DNA of 64,000 bases from Paracoccaceae bacterium (GTDB lineage Bacteria; Pseudomonadota; Alphaproteobacteria; Rhodobacterales; Rhodobacteraceae), in the NCBI GenBank assembly GCA_016744015.1, contig JADGFD010000005.1:130208-194207 (forward strand). The letters are read 5' to 3'. Position 1 is the stretch's first letter, and each line of letters opens with the position of its first letter. The translations under genes were made by a program, and so were the position numbers. Positions 8,266 to 15,750 of the stretch are shown here, in pieces. The notes beneath the pieces were generated by a model. That model worked only from the letters and a program-made list of their open reading frames with translations, searched no databases and was not told the DNA's origin.

Positions 8266-8782
8266 CTTTATATATTTTCCGTGCTACTAATGGGCCTATG
8301 AGCGTGCAAACAGCCATCACCCCTAATAATTGCTGCTCTAATCTGGGCAATCCATACCTACTTCCGGCCAACATCTCCGGTATTATCACTGCAGCATACA
8401 CTCCAGCCCACAAGGTCGGAATTGCCGAAATCATTACTGACCTTTGCGTGCCCACCTTAAGCGCAGAAAGGGTCATACGTAGTAATACCCAGACCGGAGA
8501 AGCGACAATCCCTGCGGGTATGGCAACAATCAGCGCCACAATTGTTGCCATGAGAAAGGCGGGAAATAGGGCTGGAAAACTCATGTGGCTTACACTTGAA
8601 TAGAGTTCCAATAGGGAAACGACCACCACAACACCCCAAGCAGAAAACATGGTGCCCCAAAAGAAAAACCAAGCATATTTCAGCACGCTTCCATGGTATG
8701 AGACTGGCCCAGTAGGCTCTAGTTCCGCATTTTCTACCCCTAACAATTCAAACCCCACTCGCCGGAATACCCGAACGCTCAA
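8255..8782 (-). CDS. Polytopic membrane protein inserted in the pyrimidine operon, unknown function
   Basis: The 175-residue product has four likely membrane helices: FFWGTMFSAWGVVVVVSLL, an Ala/Ile-rich pair around residues 70-105, one around 118-138 and one near 150-165. No enzyme or transporter family is recognised. The frame overlaps the 3' end of dihydropyrimidinase by 35 bp and the 5' end of the ATPase gene by 11 bp. In comparable Rhodobacterales operons the ATPase normally follows hydA directly, so this is probably a later insertion. The start may be internal, because the overlap with hydA is unusually long. Confidence 0.6.
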   Translation of the reverse strand: MSVRVFRRVGFELLGVENAELEPTGPVSYHGSVLKYAWFFFWGTMFSAWGVVVVVSLLELYSSVSHMSFPALFPAFLMATIVALIVAIPAGIVASPVWVLLRMTLSALKVGTQRSVMISAIPTLWAGVYAAVIIPEMLAGSRYGLPRLEQQLLGVMAVCTLIGPLVARKIYKDEW

Positions 8783-10199
8783 CAGGGCGCGGGGCGGTTA
8801 GGTCTTTCCACTTGGAAAGCGCTGTGTTCACGGTCGCATTTGCATCGCGCGCCACAAATTCACCGTGGCCTTCCTGCGTGCGAACCTCGCCATCCATCAC
8901 AGCCACTTGCCCGCGTGTCAGCGTATAGCGCGGTAGGCCCTTCACTTGCTTGCCTTCAAACACGTTGTAATCAATCGAGGATTGCTGGCTGCCCGCCGAA
9001 ATTGTTTTCGCCTTCTCAGGGTCCCAGACCACGATATCCGCATCAGCCCCCACCATAACCGCACCCTTTTTCGGGTAGCAGTTCAGGATCTTCGCAATGT
9101 TCGTAGAGGTCACCGCCACAAACTCGTTCATCGTTAAACGACCCGTCGCGACCCCGTGCGTCCAGAGCATCGGCATCCGATCTTCAAGGCCCCCTGTGCC
9201 ATTCGGGATTTTACTAAAATCGCCCACGCCCGAGCGCTTTTGCTCGGTGGTAAAGGCGCAGTGATCCGTAGCGACAACCGAGAGCGAGCCGCTTTGCAGC
9301 CCCGCCCAAAGGCTATCCTGATGCTGCTTATTGCGGAAAGGCGGGCTCATAACGCGCCGCGCGGCGTGGTCCCAGTCCTTGTTGAAATACTCAGACTCAT
9401 CGAGCGTGAGGTGCTGGATAAGCGGCTCCCCCCACACGCGCTTGCCTTGCATACGCGCGCGCCGAATGGCCTCATGGCTCTCCTCACACGAGGTATGCAC
9501 CACATAAAGCGGCGCGCCCGCCATGTCCGCGATCATAATCGCACGGTTGGTGGCCTCGCCCTCAACCTGAGTGGGGCGGGAGTAGGCATGAGCCTCGGGG
9601 CCGGTATTACCATCTGCCAGCAATTGCGCTGTTAGCTCTGCCACCACATCACCGTTTTCAGCATGCACCAAGGGCGTCGCTCCCAGCTCGGCGCAGCGCT
9701 TGAAAGATGAGTAAAGTTCATCATCATTCACCATAAGCGCGCCTTTATAGGCCAAGAAATGCTTAAAGGTGTTGATCCCACGGCCGACCACGGTTTTCAT
9801 CTCATCAAACACCTGCTCGCCCCACCACGTAACGGCCATATGAAACGAATAATCACAATTCGCGCGAGTAGACTTATTATCCCAGCGCTTCAGCGCATCC
9901 AGCAGGCTCTCCCCCGGATTGGGCAGCGCAAAATCCACCACCATCGTGGTGCCGCCCGCAAGCCCCGCCCGCGTGCCGCTCTCAAAATCATCGCTGGAAT
10001 ACGTGCCCATAAACGGCATTTCCAAATGCGTATGCGGGTCAATCCCGCCGGGCATTACATAGCAGCCCGTGGCGTCCAGCACCTCGTCACCACTCAGGTT
10101 CGGTCCGATTTCAACAATCCGCCCCCCCTCGATTTTCACGTCGGCTTTGTAGGTTAAATCAGCGGTTACAACGGTCCCGCCTTTGATTACTTTAGTCAT
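8748..10199 (-). CDS. hydA: Dihydropyrimidinase / D-hydantoinase
   Basis: This 483-residue amidohydrolase opens the ring of 5,6-dihydrouracil or dihydrothymine to the N-carbamoyl-beta-amino acid, the second step of reductive pyrimidine breakdown. All metal ligands are visible: H56 and H58 in DPHTHLEMP, the carbamylated lysine K152 in FKHFLAYKG, H179 in VHAENGD, H235 in VVHTSCEE, and D312 in VATDHC. Length matches the family. The ATG overlaps the stop of the upstream small gene (ATGA). The first codons are partly repeated 410 bp upstream. The partner amidohydrolase and aminotransferase for steps three and four are in the same operon; dihydropyrimidine dehydrogenase (step one) is not in the window. 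Confidence 0.95.
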   Translation of the reverse strand: MTKVIKGGTVVTADLTYKADVKIEGGRIVEIGPNLSGDEVLDATGCYVMPGGIDPHTHLEMPFMGTYSSDDFESGTRAGLAGGTTMVVDFALPNPGESLLDALKRWDNKSTRANCDYSFHMAVTWWGEQVFDEMKTVVGRGINTFKHFLAYKGALMVNDDELYSSFKRCAELGATPLVHAENGDVVAELTAQLLADGNTGPEAHAYSRPTQVEGEATNRAIMIADMAGAPLYVVHTSCEESHEAIRRARMQGKRVWGEPLIQHLTLDESEYFNKDWDHAARRVMSPPFRNKQHQDSLWAGLQSGSLSVVATDHCAFTTEQKRSGVGDFSKIPNGTGGLEDRMPMLWTHGVATGRLTMNEFVAVTSTNIAKILNCYPKKGAVMVGADADIVVWDPEKAKTISAGSQQSSIDYNVFEGKQVKGLPRYTLTRGQVAVMDGEVRTQEGHGEFVARDANATVNTALSKWKDLTAPRPVERSGIPASGV

Positions 10200-10543
10200 T
10201 TTATATCCTTCTCATCTACCGGATTTAAGGGGCCTTCTTTTGAGTAGTGCCGTTTATTTTTTCGCGTTGGTGCATTAAAGTAAACGGGAACTTCGAATGA
10301 AATTCGATTTACAGACTCTCTTGAGGCACTCCCTTTGAGTTCGCCTAACCCCAAAACTGATATCCCGCCGCCGCCTTCCCCTGATACTGAAACAGCTATC
10401 TCAAACGAAACCATTTGACTCTCAGTCTTTCGCTCACCTTCAACAATACCGGGGGCAATAAACAGGAGCGTTTCTTCTTGCGCCTCGGCAACGCCATTTG
10501 TGATATCCAGGAGTGTTCTCTTGATGTATTCATTAAGCTTCAT
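10196..10543 (-). CDS. Small beta-rich protein, Trypco2-like, unknown function
   Basis: This 115-residue protein begins with a helix (KLNEYIKRTLLDITNGVAEAQEE). Beta-strands follow, with alternating FEIAVSV, a glycine cluster GEGGGGISVLGLGEL, and a closing strand NRISFEVPVYF. That pattern resembles a family of small stand-alone proteins I associate with the trypsin-co-occurring (Trypco2) type, often found in accessory or conflict loci; the assignment is from memory and weak. There are no catalytic motifs and no signal peptide. It follows a 21-codon frame directly (TAAATG) and overlaps hydA by 4 bp, so it is translated within the pyrimidine operon. It is an unexpected member of such an operon. 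Confidence 0.6.
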   Translation of the reverse strand: MKLNEYIKRTLLDITNGVAEAQEETLLFIAPGIVEGERKTESQMVSFEIAVSVSGEGGGGISVLGLGELKGSASRESVNRISFEVPVYFNAPTRKNKRHYSKEGPLNPVDEKDIK

Positions 10544-10609
10544 TTAGATATCCGCCTCAAATCCGGGAAAATTAGTCGCATTTATCTCGCCTTTAATTAC
10601 TTTTTTCAT
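10544..10609 (-). CDS. 21-codon reading frame resembling the start of dihydropyrimidinase (leader or remnant)
   Basis: The frame starts at the ATG at 10609 after a strong GGGAGGG ribosome site and ends in TAA at 10544-10546, directly before the next ATG. Its first residues, MKKVIKGE, parallel hydA's MTKVIKGG, and its last, EADI, recalls KADV in hydA. At DNA level 10585-10603 and 10175-10193 agree at 17 of 19 positions. It may be the original hydA start separated from the gene by an insertion, or a small translated leader. Translation is not proven. Confidence 0.35.
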   Translation of the reverse strand: MKKVIKGEINATNFPGFEADI

Positions 10610-10619
10610 ATCACCCTCC

Positions 10620-11396
10620 CTATAGGCATGTTTCTAGTGCAGCACTCAGATCGCGGTCTTTCAGTATCATTGAATAATTGTTGGCGCGGGCATAGGCGCA
10701 GGCCGCCGCCCAGTTCACATTGGTATCGGAGTATTCTGCCGCCAGCACCGGCTTACCCGCGCGGGCATAGGCGGCTACCTCGCCACACCAATCATCAGCA
10801 AAGCAACCCTCGGTAATTATAAAGTCAAGCTTACCAACCAACTGCCGTGTAATTTCAGGCACGTTTTTCTGGCCAATATCAAGGCCCATCTCGTGGGCCA
10901 TATCGGCCAATGCCAAAATATAGCGCATCCCGTCACGGCGACTTAGCCGAAAGCCGCTTTCATTGTCATACACATCCATGTTATCCGGCTCAACCGCATC
11001 AAAACCCATGTCTTTGCAGCGCTGAAACCGCGCTTGCATAATTGGCAAAAGCACATCTAGCTGGCGGATATCCAAAAACCGCTCATCAGGCCAATCCCCG
11101 TAGGTGCGACCCACCACACTAGCCGGAAACGCCTGCACATCATCGCGATAACTTTCAACTGTGCCAACCGACACATAACAAATCGTATAAACGCCGCGCT
11201 GGTTTAGCCGCCGTATGGTGCGCGCACTCACGCTATCCGGATCGGTATCAAAAACCTCAACACCCTGCGGCACACGGATAGGCTCGCTTAGCTGCCAATC
11301 CCAATTGGGTGCGGCTTGAGCAAGGGTAGCAACCCCGCTCAAAACCAACGCACTCAAAATGCCGGCCAAGCTCCTCACCTGTTTTTCCCTCTTCAT
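10620..11396 (-). CDS. Secreted endo-alpha-1,4-polygalactosaminidase-like protein (GH114 / DUF297 type)
   Basis: The ATG at 11396 is preceded by GGAGTATTTGGGAAAG and gives 258 residues with a signal peptide (KREKQVRSLAGILSALVLSG, cleavage near AQA). The mature protein has the TIM-barrel pattern of the GH114-like family: VYTICYVSVGTVESYRDD, FLDIRQLDVLLP, GFDAVEPDNMDVY with candidate acidic catalytic residues, IGQKN and FIITEGCF. Characterised members cleave galactosamine-containing polysaccharides, but most bacterial homologues are uncharacterised. Its place between carbamoyl-amide hydrolase and the hydA segment is odd for a secreted glycosidase. It may be a hitchhiker in the operon. Confidence 0.75.
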   Translation of the reverse strand: MKREKQVRSLAGILSALVLSGVATLAQAAPNWDWQLSEPIRVPQGVEVFDTDPDSVSARTIRRLNQRGVYTICYVSVGTVESYRDDVQAFPASVVGRTYGDWPDERFLDIRQLDVLLPIMQARFQRCKDMGFDAVEPDNMDVYDNESGFRLSRRDGMRYILALADMAHEMGLDIGQKNVPEITRQLVGKLDFIITEGCFADDWCGEVAAYARAGKPVLAAEYSDTNVNWAAACAYARANNYSMILKDRDLSAALETCL

Positions 11397-11407
11397 TCTT
11401 TCCCAAA

Positions 11408-11437
11408 TACTCCGGGGGCGCGGGGGCTGGCCCCCGC
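11408..11437. repeat. Intergenic palindrome with AAATACTCCGGGGG signature
   Basis: The stretch contains AAATACTCCGGGGG followed by a perfect 8-bp stem GCGGGGGC-TG-GCCCCCGC (11420-11437). From memory, AAATACTCC-plus-G-run palindromes recur between genes in Rhodobacterales genomes. Here the minus-strand half supplies the ribosome site of the GH114-like gene. Confidence 0.5.
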
Positions 11438-11451
11438 TCCGACGCTCGCGT

Positions 11452-12702
11452 CTACTCCACAATCTCCGCGGTTTCCACCACGGCATGCAGCAGCACATCT
11501 GCCCCCGCTGTGGCCCATTCCATCGAAATCTCTTCTGCCTCATTATGCGAAAGCCCGTCTACACAGGGGCACATCACCATCGCCGTTGGCGCTTGTCGGT
11601 TAATCCAGCAGGCATCATGCCCCGCGCCCGAAATGATATTCCGGTGGCTATAGCCCAGCCGCTCGGCCGCATTGCGCACCGCGCTCACACAGCCCTCGTC
11701 AAACGTCACAGGGTCAAACCCGCCCACCTTTTCAAAGCTCACACCCAGCCCCATCATGCCGGCAATCTGCGACGCGCCCTCTCGGAAGTCAGTTTCCATT
11801 TTTGTGATCGTCGCCAGATCAGGCGACCTGAAATCAACGGTAAACACCACCTTGCCCGGAATCACATTGCGCGAGTTCGGATAGACGTCAATATGCCCTG
11901 CGGCCCCCACAGCATCGGGCTCAAAAGCCCATGCGATTTGGTCCACAAGGTCCAGCATCTTTGCCATGCCAAGCCCCGCATTTTTGCGCATCGGCATGGG
12001 CGTAGAGCCGGTATGGCTCTCCTTCCCTGTCACCGTCACCTGCGTCCAGCTTAGCCCTTGGCCGTGGGTGACCACGCCAATTTCCTTGCCCTCAGCCTCC
12101 AAAATCGGCCCCTGCTCAATGTGAAGTTCAAAGAAGGCGTGCATCTTGCGCGCGCCCACTTCTTCCTCACCCCGCCAGCCGATCCGCTTCAGCTCGTCGC
12201 CAAATTTCTTGCCTTCGGCATCTTCAATATTATAAGCCCATTCCTGCGTATGCATGCCCGCAAACACACCGCTGGAAAGCATCGCCGGCGCATAGCGCGT
12301 GCCTTCTTCATTGGTCCAATTCGTCACCACAATCGGATGCTTGGTTTTTACACCAAGGTCGTTCAGCGTCCGGATAATTTCCAGCCCGCCCAGCACCCCG
12401 AGCACCCCGTCATACTTGCCGCCCGTTGGCTGGGTATCTAGGTGAGACCCCACATAAACCGGCAGCGCCTTAGGGTCTGTGCCCTCACGCCGCGCAAACA
12501 TATTGCCCATCTGATCCAAGCCCATGGTGCAGCCAGCGGCCTCGCACCACTGCTGGAAAAGCGCACGGCCCTCGCCGTCTTCATCCGTCAGCGTTTGGCG
12601 GTTATTGCCGCCAGCCACGCCTGGGCCGATCTTTGCCATATCCATCAGCGATTCCCACAGGCGCTCGCCATTAATCTTCATATTTGCAGCCGGTGCAGCC
12701 AT
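11452..12702 (-). CDS. hyuC: Zn-dependent N-carbamoyl-beta-alanine / N-carbamoyl-amino-acid amidohydrolase (M20 family)
   Basis: This 416-residue enzyme removes the carbamoyl group from N-carbamoyl-beta-alanine or N-carbamoyl-beta-aminoisobutyrate, releasing the beta-amino acid, ammonia and CO2, the third step of the reductive pyrimidine route. M20-type dinuclear metal ligands are seen: H87 in VGSHLDTQPTGGKYDGV, D98, the E132-E133 pair in WTNEEGTRYAP, H194 in ELHIEQGP, and a C-terminal SHNEAEE. Length and motif order match HyuC/AmaB-type hydrolases; substrate preference follows from the hydA and aminotransferase context. It is 11 bp from the cupin gene upstream. Confidence 0.92.
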   Translation of the reverse strand: MAAPAANMKINGERLWESLMDMAKIGPGVAGGNNRQTLTDEDGEGRALFQQWCEAAGCTMGLDQMGNMFARREGTDPKALPVYVGSHLDTQPTGGKYDGVLGVLGGLEIIRTLNDLGVKTKHPIVVTNWTNEEGTRYAPAMLSSGVFAGMHTQEWAYNIEDAEGKKFGDELKRIGWRGEEEVGARKMHAFFELHIEQGPILEAEGKEIGVVTHGQGLSWTQVTVTGKESHTGSTPMPMRKNAGLGMAKMLDLVDQIAWAFEPDAVGAAGHIDVYPNSRNVIPGKVVFTVDFRSPDLATITKMETDFREGASQIAGMMGLGVSFEKVGGFDPVTFDEGCVSAVRNAAERLGYSHRNIISGAGHDACWINRQAPTAMVMCPCVDGLSHNEAEEISMEWATAGADVLLHAVVETAEIVE

Positions 12703-12713
12703 CGGTTTTCTCC

Positions 12714-12998
12714 CTATTTCAATTCGACCTCAACAAAGGACATATCCGCGCCCCCGTCATTGATAACATTATGCTTTATCCCCGCATCGCGGCGATAGCT
12801 CTCCCCTTGCGCCACCAAAATGCGACGCTCGCCCTCTTCGTCTTCCAGCAGCATATGGCAGTCAGTCACGGCTGTGATCACATAATCCATGCCATGCTCA
12901 TGCCAGCCGGTTTCTGCCCCCGCCACAAAGTCAAACCGCGTAACGCGCACTCGTGCGTCATCAATCAGTTGCGTTGCGTTAGCAGCGGGGCGGGGCAT
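12714..12998 (-). CDS. Small cupin-domain protein
   Basis: A single-domain 94-residue cupin. The first metal motif appears as GWHEHGMDYVI and the second as YRRDAGIKHNVIN. The stop of the aminotransferase gene overlaps its ATG by one base, so it belongs to the pyrimidine operon. It could be a small sensor or an isomerase-type helper for a ring-opened intermediate. No specific reaction can be assigned from sequence alone. Confidence 0.8.
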   Translation of the reverse strand: MPRPAANATQLIDDARVRVTRFDFVAGAETGWHEHGMDYVITAVTDCHMLLEDEEGERRILVAQGESYRRDAGIKHNVINDGGADMSFVEVELK

Positions 12999-14308
12999 TA
13001 ATTAAGCGCCTTTAGCACATCAGAAAGCTTGCCAAACAGCTCATCAATATGGTGCTTTTCTATTATCAACGGCGGGGAGAGCGCTATGATATCCCCCGTG
13101 GTGCGGATCAGCAGATCCTTGTCATAGGCATCAAGAAAAGCCTGAAACGCCCGCTTGGTTGGCTTGCCCTCAATCGGGGCGAGCTCTATCGCACCAATTA
13201 GCCCCTCATTTCGGATGTCAATCACATTTGGCAGGCCTTTCAGGGCATGCAACGCATCCTCCCAATACGGCGCCAAATCCCGCGCATTTTCAAAAAGCCC
13301 ATCTTCCTTATAGGTGTCCAGCGTTGCCAGCCCCGCCGCCGAGGCCACTGGATTGCCCGAATAGGTATAGCCGTGAAACAGCTCAATCATACCCTCGTCA
13401 CCCTGCATAAAGGCGTCGTGAATTTCGGCGCTGGCCAGCACCGCCCCCATCGGAATCACCCCGTTGGTGAGGCCTTTGGCCGTGGTCATCATATCCGGCG
13501 TTACGCCATAATGCGTGGCCCCAAAGGCCGAGCCAAGGCGGCCAAATCCGGTGATAACCTCATCAAATATCAGCAAAATACCGTGCTTTTTAGTAATCGC
13601 GCGAATTTTCTCAAGGTAGCCCTTAGGCGGCAGCAGCACGCCGGTAGACCCCGCCATCGGCTCAATAATAACGGCTGCGATATTGCTCGCATCGCCCAAC
13701 GCCACGATCTTTTCAAGCTCGTCCGCAATCTCGGCACCATATTCAGGCTGCCCACGGGTAAACGCGTTTTCAGGAATGTGAGTATGGGGCATGTGGTCGA
13801 CCCCCGCCAGCAAGTTGCCAAAGGTCTTGCGGTTTGGCCCAATGCCGCCCACCGAAATGCCGCCAAAGTTCACACCGTGGTAACCGCGCTCACGCCCGAT
13901 CAACCGTGTGCGCGTGCCTTCGCCCTTTGCCCGGTGGTAAGCAATCGCAATTTTCAGTGCAGTTTCCACGGCTTCCGAGCCGGAATTGGTGTAAAATGCG
14001 TGGTCAATGCCCTCGGGCGCCATATCCACCAGCCTATTGGCCAGTTCAAAGGCCTTGGGGTGGCCCATTTGGAAAGCCGGCGCATAGTCAAGCTCAGTAA
14101 GCTGCTTTGAAACCGCCTCGGTAATGCGCGGCTGGTTATGCCCCGCATTTACGCACCACAGGCCCGCCGTGCCATCCAGCACTTTGCGGCCATCGCTGGT
14201 GGTATAATACATGCCGTCAGCCGCCACAAACATGCGTGGATTCTTCTTAAACTGACGATTCGCGGTGAACGGCATCCAGAATGCGTTCAAATCATTTGGG
14301 GCAACCAT
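12998..14308 (-). CDS. Omega-amino acid (beta-alanine) : pyruvate-type aminotransferase, class III
   Basis: The ATG at 14308 has a GGAGG site 7 bp upstream; an in-frame ATG at 14314 lies too close to that site. The 436-residue class III PLP aminotransferase shows YTNSGSEAVETALK, the GYHG aromatic stack, the pyridine-contacting D249 in LLIFDEVITGFGR, and the Schiff-base lysine K278 in TTAKGLTNG. Its likely role is to convert beta-alanine or beta-aminoisobutyrate from pyrimidine breakdown into the semialdehyde. It is the first gene of the catabolic operon and is transcribed away from two RutR-type operators and the divergent tetR gene. Confidence 0.92.
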   Translation of the reverse strand: MVAPNDLNAFWMPFTANRQFKKNPRMFVAADGMYYTTSDGRKVLDGTAGLWCVNAGHNQPRITEAVSKQLTELDYAPAFQMGHPKAFELANRLVDMAPEGIDHAFYTNSGSEAVETALKIAIAYHRAKGEGTRTRLIGRERGYHGVNFGGISVGGIGPNRKTFGNLLAGVDHMPHTHIPENAFTRGQPEYGAEIADELEKIVALGDASNIAAVIIEPMAGSTGVLLPPKGYLEKIRAITKKHGILLIFDEVITGFGRLGSAFGATHYGVTPDMMTTAKGLTNGVIPMGAVLASAEIHDAFMQGDEGMIELFHGYTYSGNPVASAAGLATLDTYKEDGLFENARDLAPYWEDALHALKGLPNVIDIRNEGLIGAIELAPIEGKPTKRAFQAFLDAYDKDLLIRTTGDIIALSPPLIIEKHHIDELFGKLSDVLKALN

Positions 14309-14333
14309 GGCCATACCTCCGAAAATAAAACCT

Positions 14334-14349
14334 TTGACCATTTGGTCAG
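14334..14349. promoter_or_regulatory. RutR-type operator 1
   Basis: TTGACCA-TT-TGGTCAG is a near-perfect inverted repeat that differs at one end base from the E. coli RutR consensus TTGACCAnnTGGTCAA. It sits 26 bp upstream of the aminotransferase start, in the gap between the divergent operon and the tetR gene. RutR is released from such sites by uracil or thymine, so pyrimidine induction is the expected behaviour. Confidence 0.85.
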
Positions 14350-14365
14350 GTTGAGGCTAGCATAG

Positions 14366-14381
14366 CTGACCAACTAGTCAA
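14366..14381. promoter_or_regulatory. RutR-type operator 2
   Basis: CTGACCA-AC-TAGTCAA is a second copy of the same palindrome with two departures from consensus. Its centre is 32 bp from that of operator 1, about three helical turns, so two repressor dimers could bind the same DNA face. It lies 20 bp upstream of the GTG start of the divergent tetR gene, consistent with autoregulation. Confidence 0.75.
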
Positions 14382-14401
14382 GAAATTGTTTGGAGAGGCG
14401 C

Positions 14402-15022
14402 GTGGATACAGCTCGAAAGCGAAATACGGCACGGGAAGAAAGCCTTGAGGTGATATTGCATCACGCCGAGCAGATATTTGCGGAATTTGGTTTTAAAGGC
14501 GCCACCATGCAGGCGATTGCTGACGCCAGCGGCCTGCCCAAAGCCAACCTGCATTATTACTTCCCTACTAAACTGGCGCTTTACCGCGAGGTCATCGAGC
14601 GCATTTTCACCATCTGGCTGGAGGCCGCCAATAGCTTTGATACTTCCGCCAACCCACGTGAGGCGCTCACGCGCTATATTCGCAAGAAAATGGAGATCAG
14701 CCGCGCGCATCCTTGCGGCTCCAAAGTCTGGGCCAATGAGGTGATTCAAGGCGCGCCAATTATTCAGGACTATTTGCAAACCACGCTGAACGAGTGGACG
14801 GACACGCGCATACGGGTCATCAACCGCTGGGTTGCGGAGGGGAAAATAGCCACTGTCGACTCGCGCCACCTACTCTATATGATCTGGGCCACCACCCAAC
14901 ACTACGCCGATTTCCAGCATCAGGTGGTTACGCTAAACGGCGGCAAACGGCTGAATGATGCGCAGTGGGATGCAGCGACCAAAAACGTGACCGAGATCAT
15001 TCTGAAAGGCATCGGGGCCTAG
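14402..15022 (+). CDS. TetR-family regulator, RutR-like (first copy)
   Basis: The start is the GTG at 14402, six bases after TGGAGAG; 206 residues. The N-terminal TetR helix-turn-helix reads FAEFGFKGATMQAIADASGL followed by HYYFPTKLALY, and the C-terminal domain has the RutR-type [16 protein letters not shown]. It diverges from the pyrimidine catabolic operon across a gap with two RutR-type palindromes, so it is the likely local repressor, sensing a pyrimidine or beta-amino acid. The next gene encodes a second, distinct RutR-like protein; which of the two binds these sites cannot be told from sequence. Confidence 0.88.
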   Translation: MDTARKRNTAREESLEVILHHAEQIFAEFGFKGATMQAIADASGLPKANLHYYFPTKLALYREVIERIFTIWLEAANSFDTSANPREALTRYIRKKMEISRAHPCGSKVWANEVIQGAPIIQDYLQTTLNEWTDTRIRVINRWVAEGKIATVDSRHLLYMIWATTQHYADFQHQVVTLNGGKRLNDAQWDAATKNVTEIILKGIGA

Positions 15023-15099
15023 CCAGCAGGAAAAGAATTGCGCCCAAGGGCGCGCCTAACCTATAGTCAGCCAACTTTGCCCAACCGAGAGCTTAAAGC

Positions 15100-15750
15100 G
15101 TGACAAATATAGTAAAACCACCCACACAGCCGCGCGCCAAATCCACCCAGAAACCAACCCGCATTCAGCGTGAAAAAACCTCCGCCATTCTGGAGGCGGC
15201 CCTTGAGGTGTTTTCGAAGCGCGGCTTTCGAGGCGCAACGCTGGATTTGATCGCAGACGAAGCCAAGCTTTCCAAGCCCAACCTGCTTTATTATTTTGCC
15301 TCAAAAGAAGCACTGCACGCTGAACTGCTGGCGGGCTTGATGGAAAAGTGGTTGGAGCCGCTGGCACATATCCAGCCTTCCGATGAGCCGGTTGTAGAAA
15401 TTTGCGCCTATATCGAGCGCAAGCTTGAATTGGCCCAAAAATACCCTCGCGAAAGCCGGCTTTTTGCAAATGAAATTATTCAAGAGGCCCCGCGCAACCA
15501 GGATGCGCTTGAGGGGCCGTTAAAGGAGCTGGTTACCGAGAAGGTTGCACTTATAAATATCTGGATTAAAGACGGCAAAATCGCCAAACTTGATCCCTAT
15601 CACCTGATCTTTGCAATCTGGGCCACCACCCAGCATTACTCTGATTTTGACACCCAGATAGAAACCATGATGGATGACGGTTATGGCGACCGCTTCACGA
15701 CCGCCAAAACCTTTCTTATCGGCATGTTTACCAAAGCACTAACCCCGTAG
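15100..15750 (+). CDS. rutR: TetR-family regulator RutR (second copy)
   Basis: This 216-residue protein has a GTG start. After a basic, Thr/Lys/Pro-rich N-terminal arm (about 25 residues) comes a TetR helix-turn-helix, [20 protein letters not shown] then [16 protein letters not shown]. The ligand domain ([28 protein letters not shown]) matches E. coli RutR closely along its length. RutR controls pyrimidine catabolism in response to uracil and thymine. It follows the first rutR-like gene by 77 bp and its 3' end overlaps mrp on the opposite strand by 12 bp. No operator palindrome as good as those at 14334-14381 is seen directly in front of it. Confidence 0.88.
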   Translation: MTNIVKPPTQPRAKSTQKPTRIQREKTSAILEAALEVFSKRGFRGATLDLIADEAKLSKPNLLYYFASKEALHAELLAGLMEKWLEPLAHIQPSDEPVVEICAYIERKLELAQKYPRESRLFANEIIQEAPRNQDALEGPLKELVTEKVALINIWIKDGKIAKLDPYHLIFAIWATTQHYSDFDTQIETMMDDGYGDRFTTAKTFLIGMFTKALTP

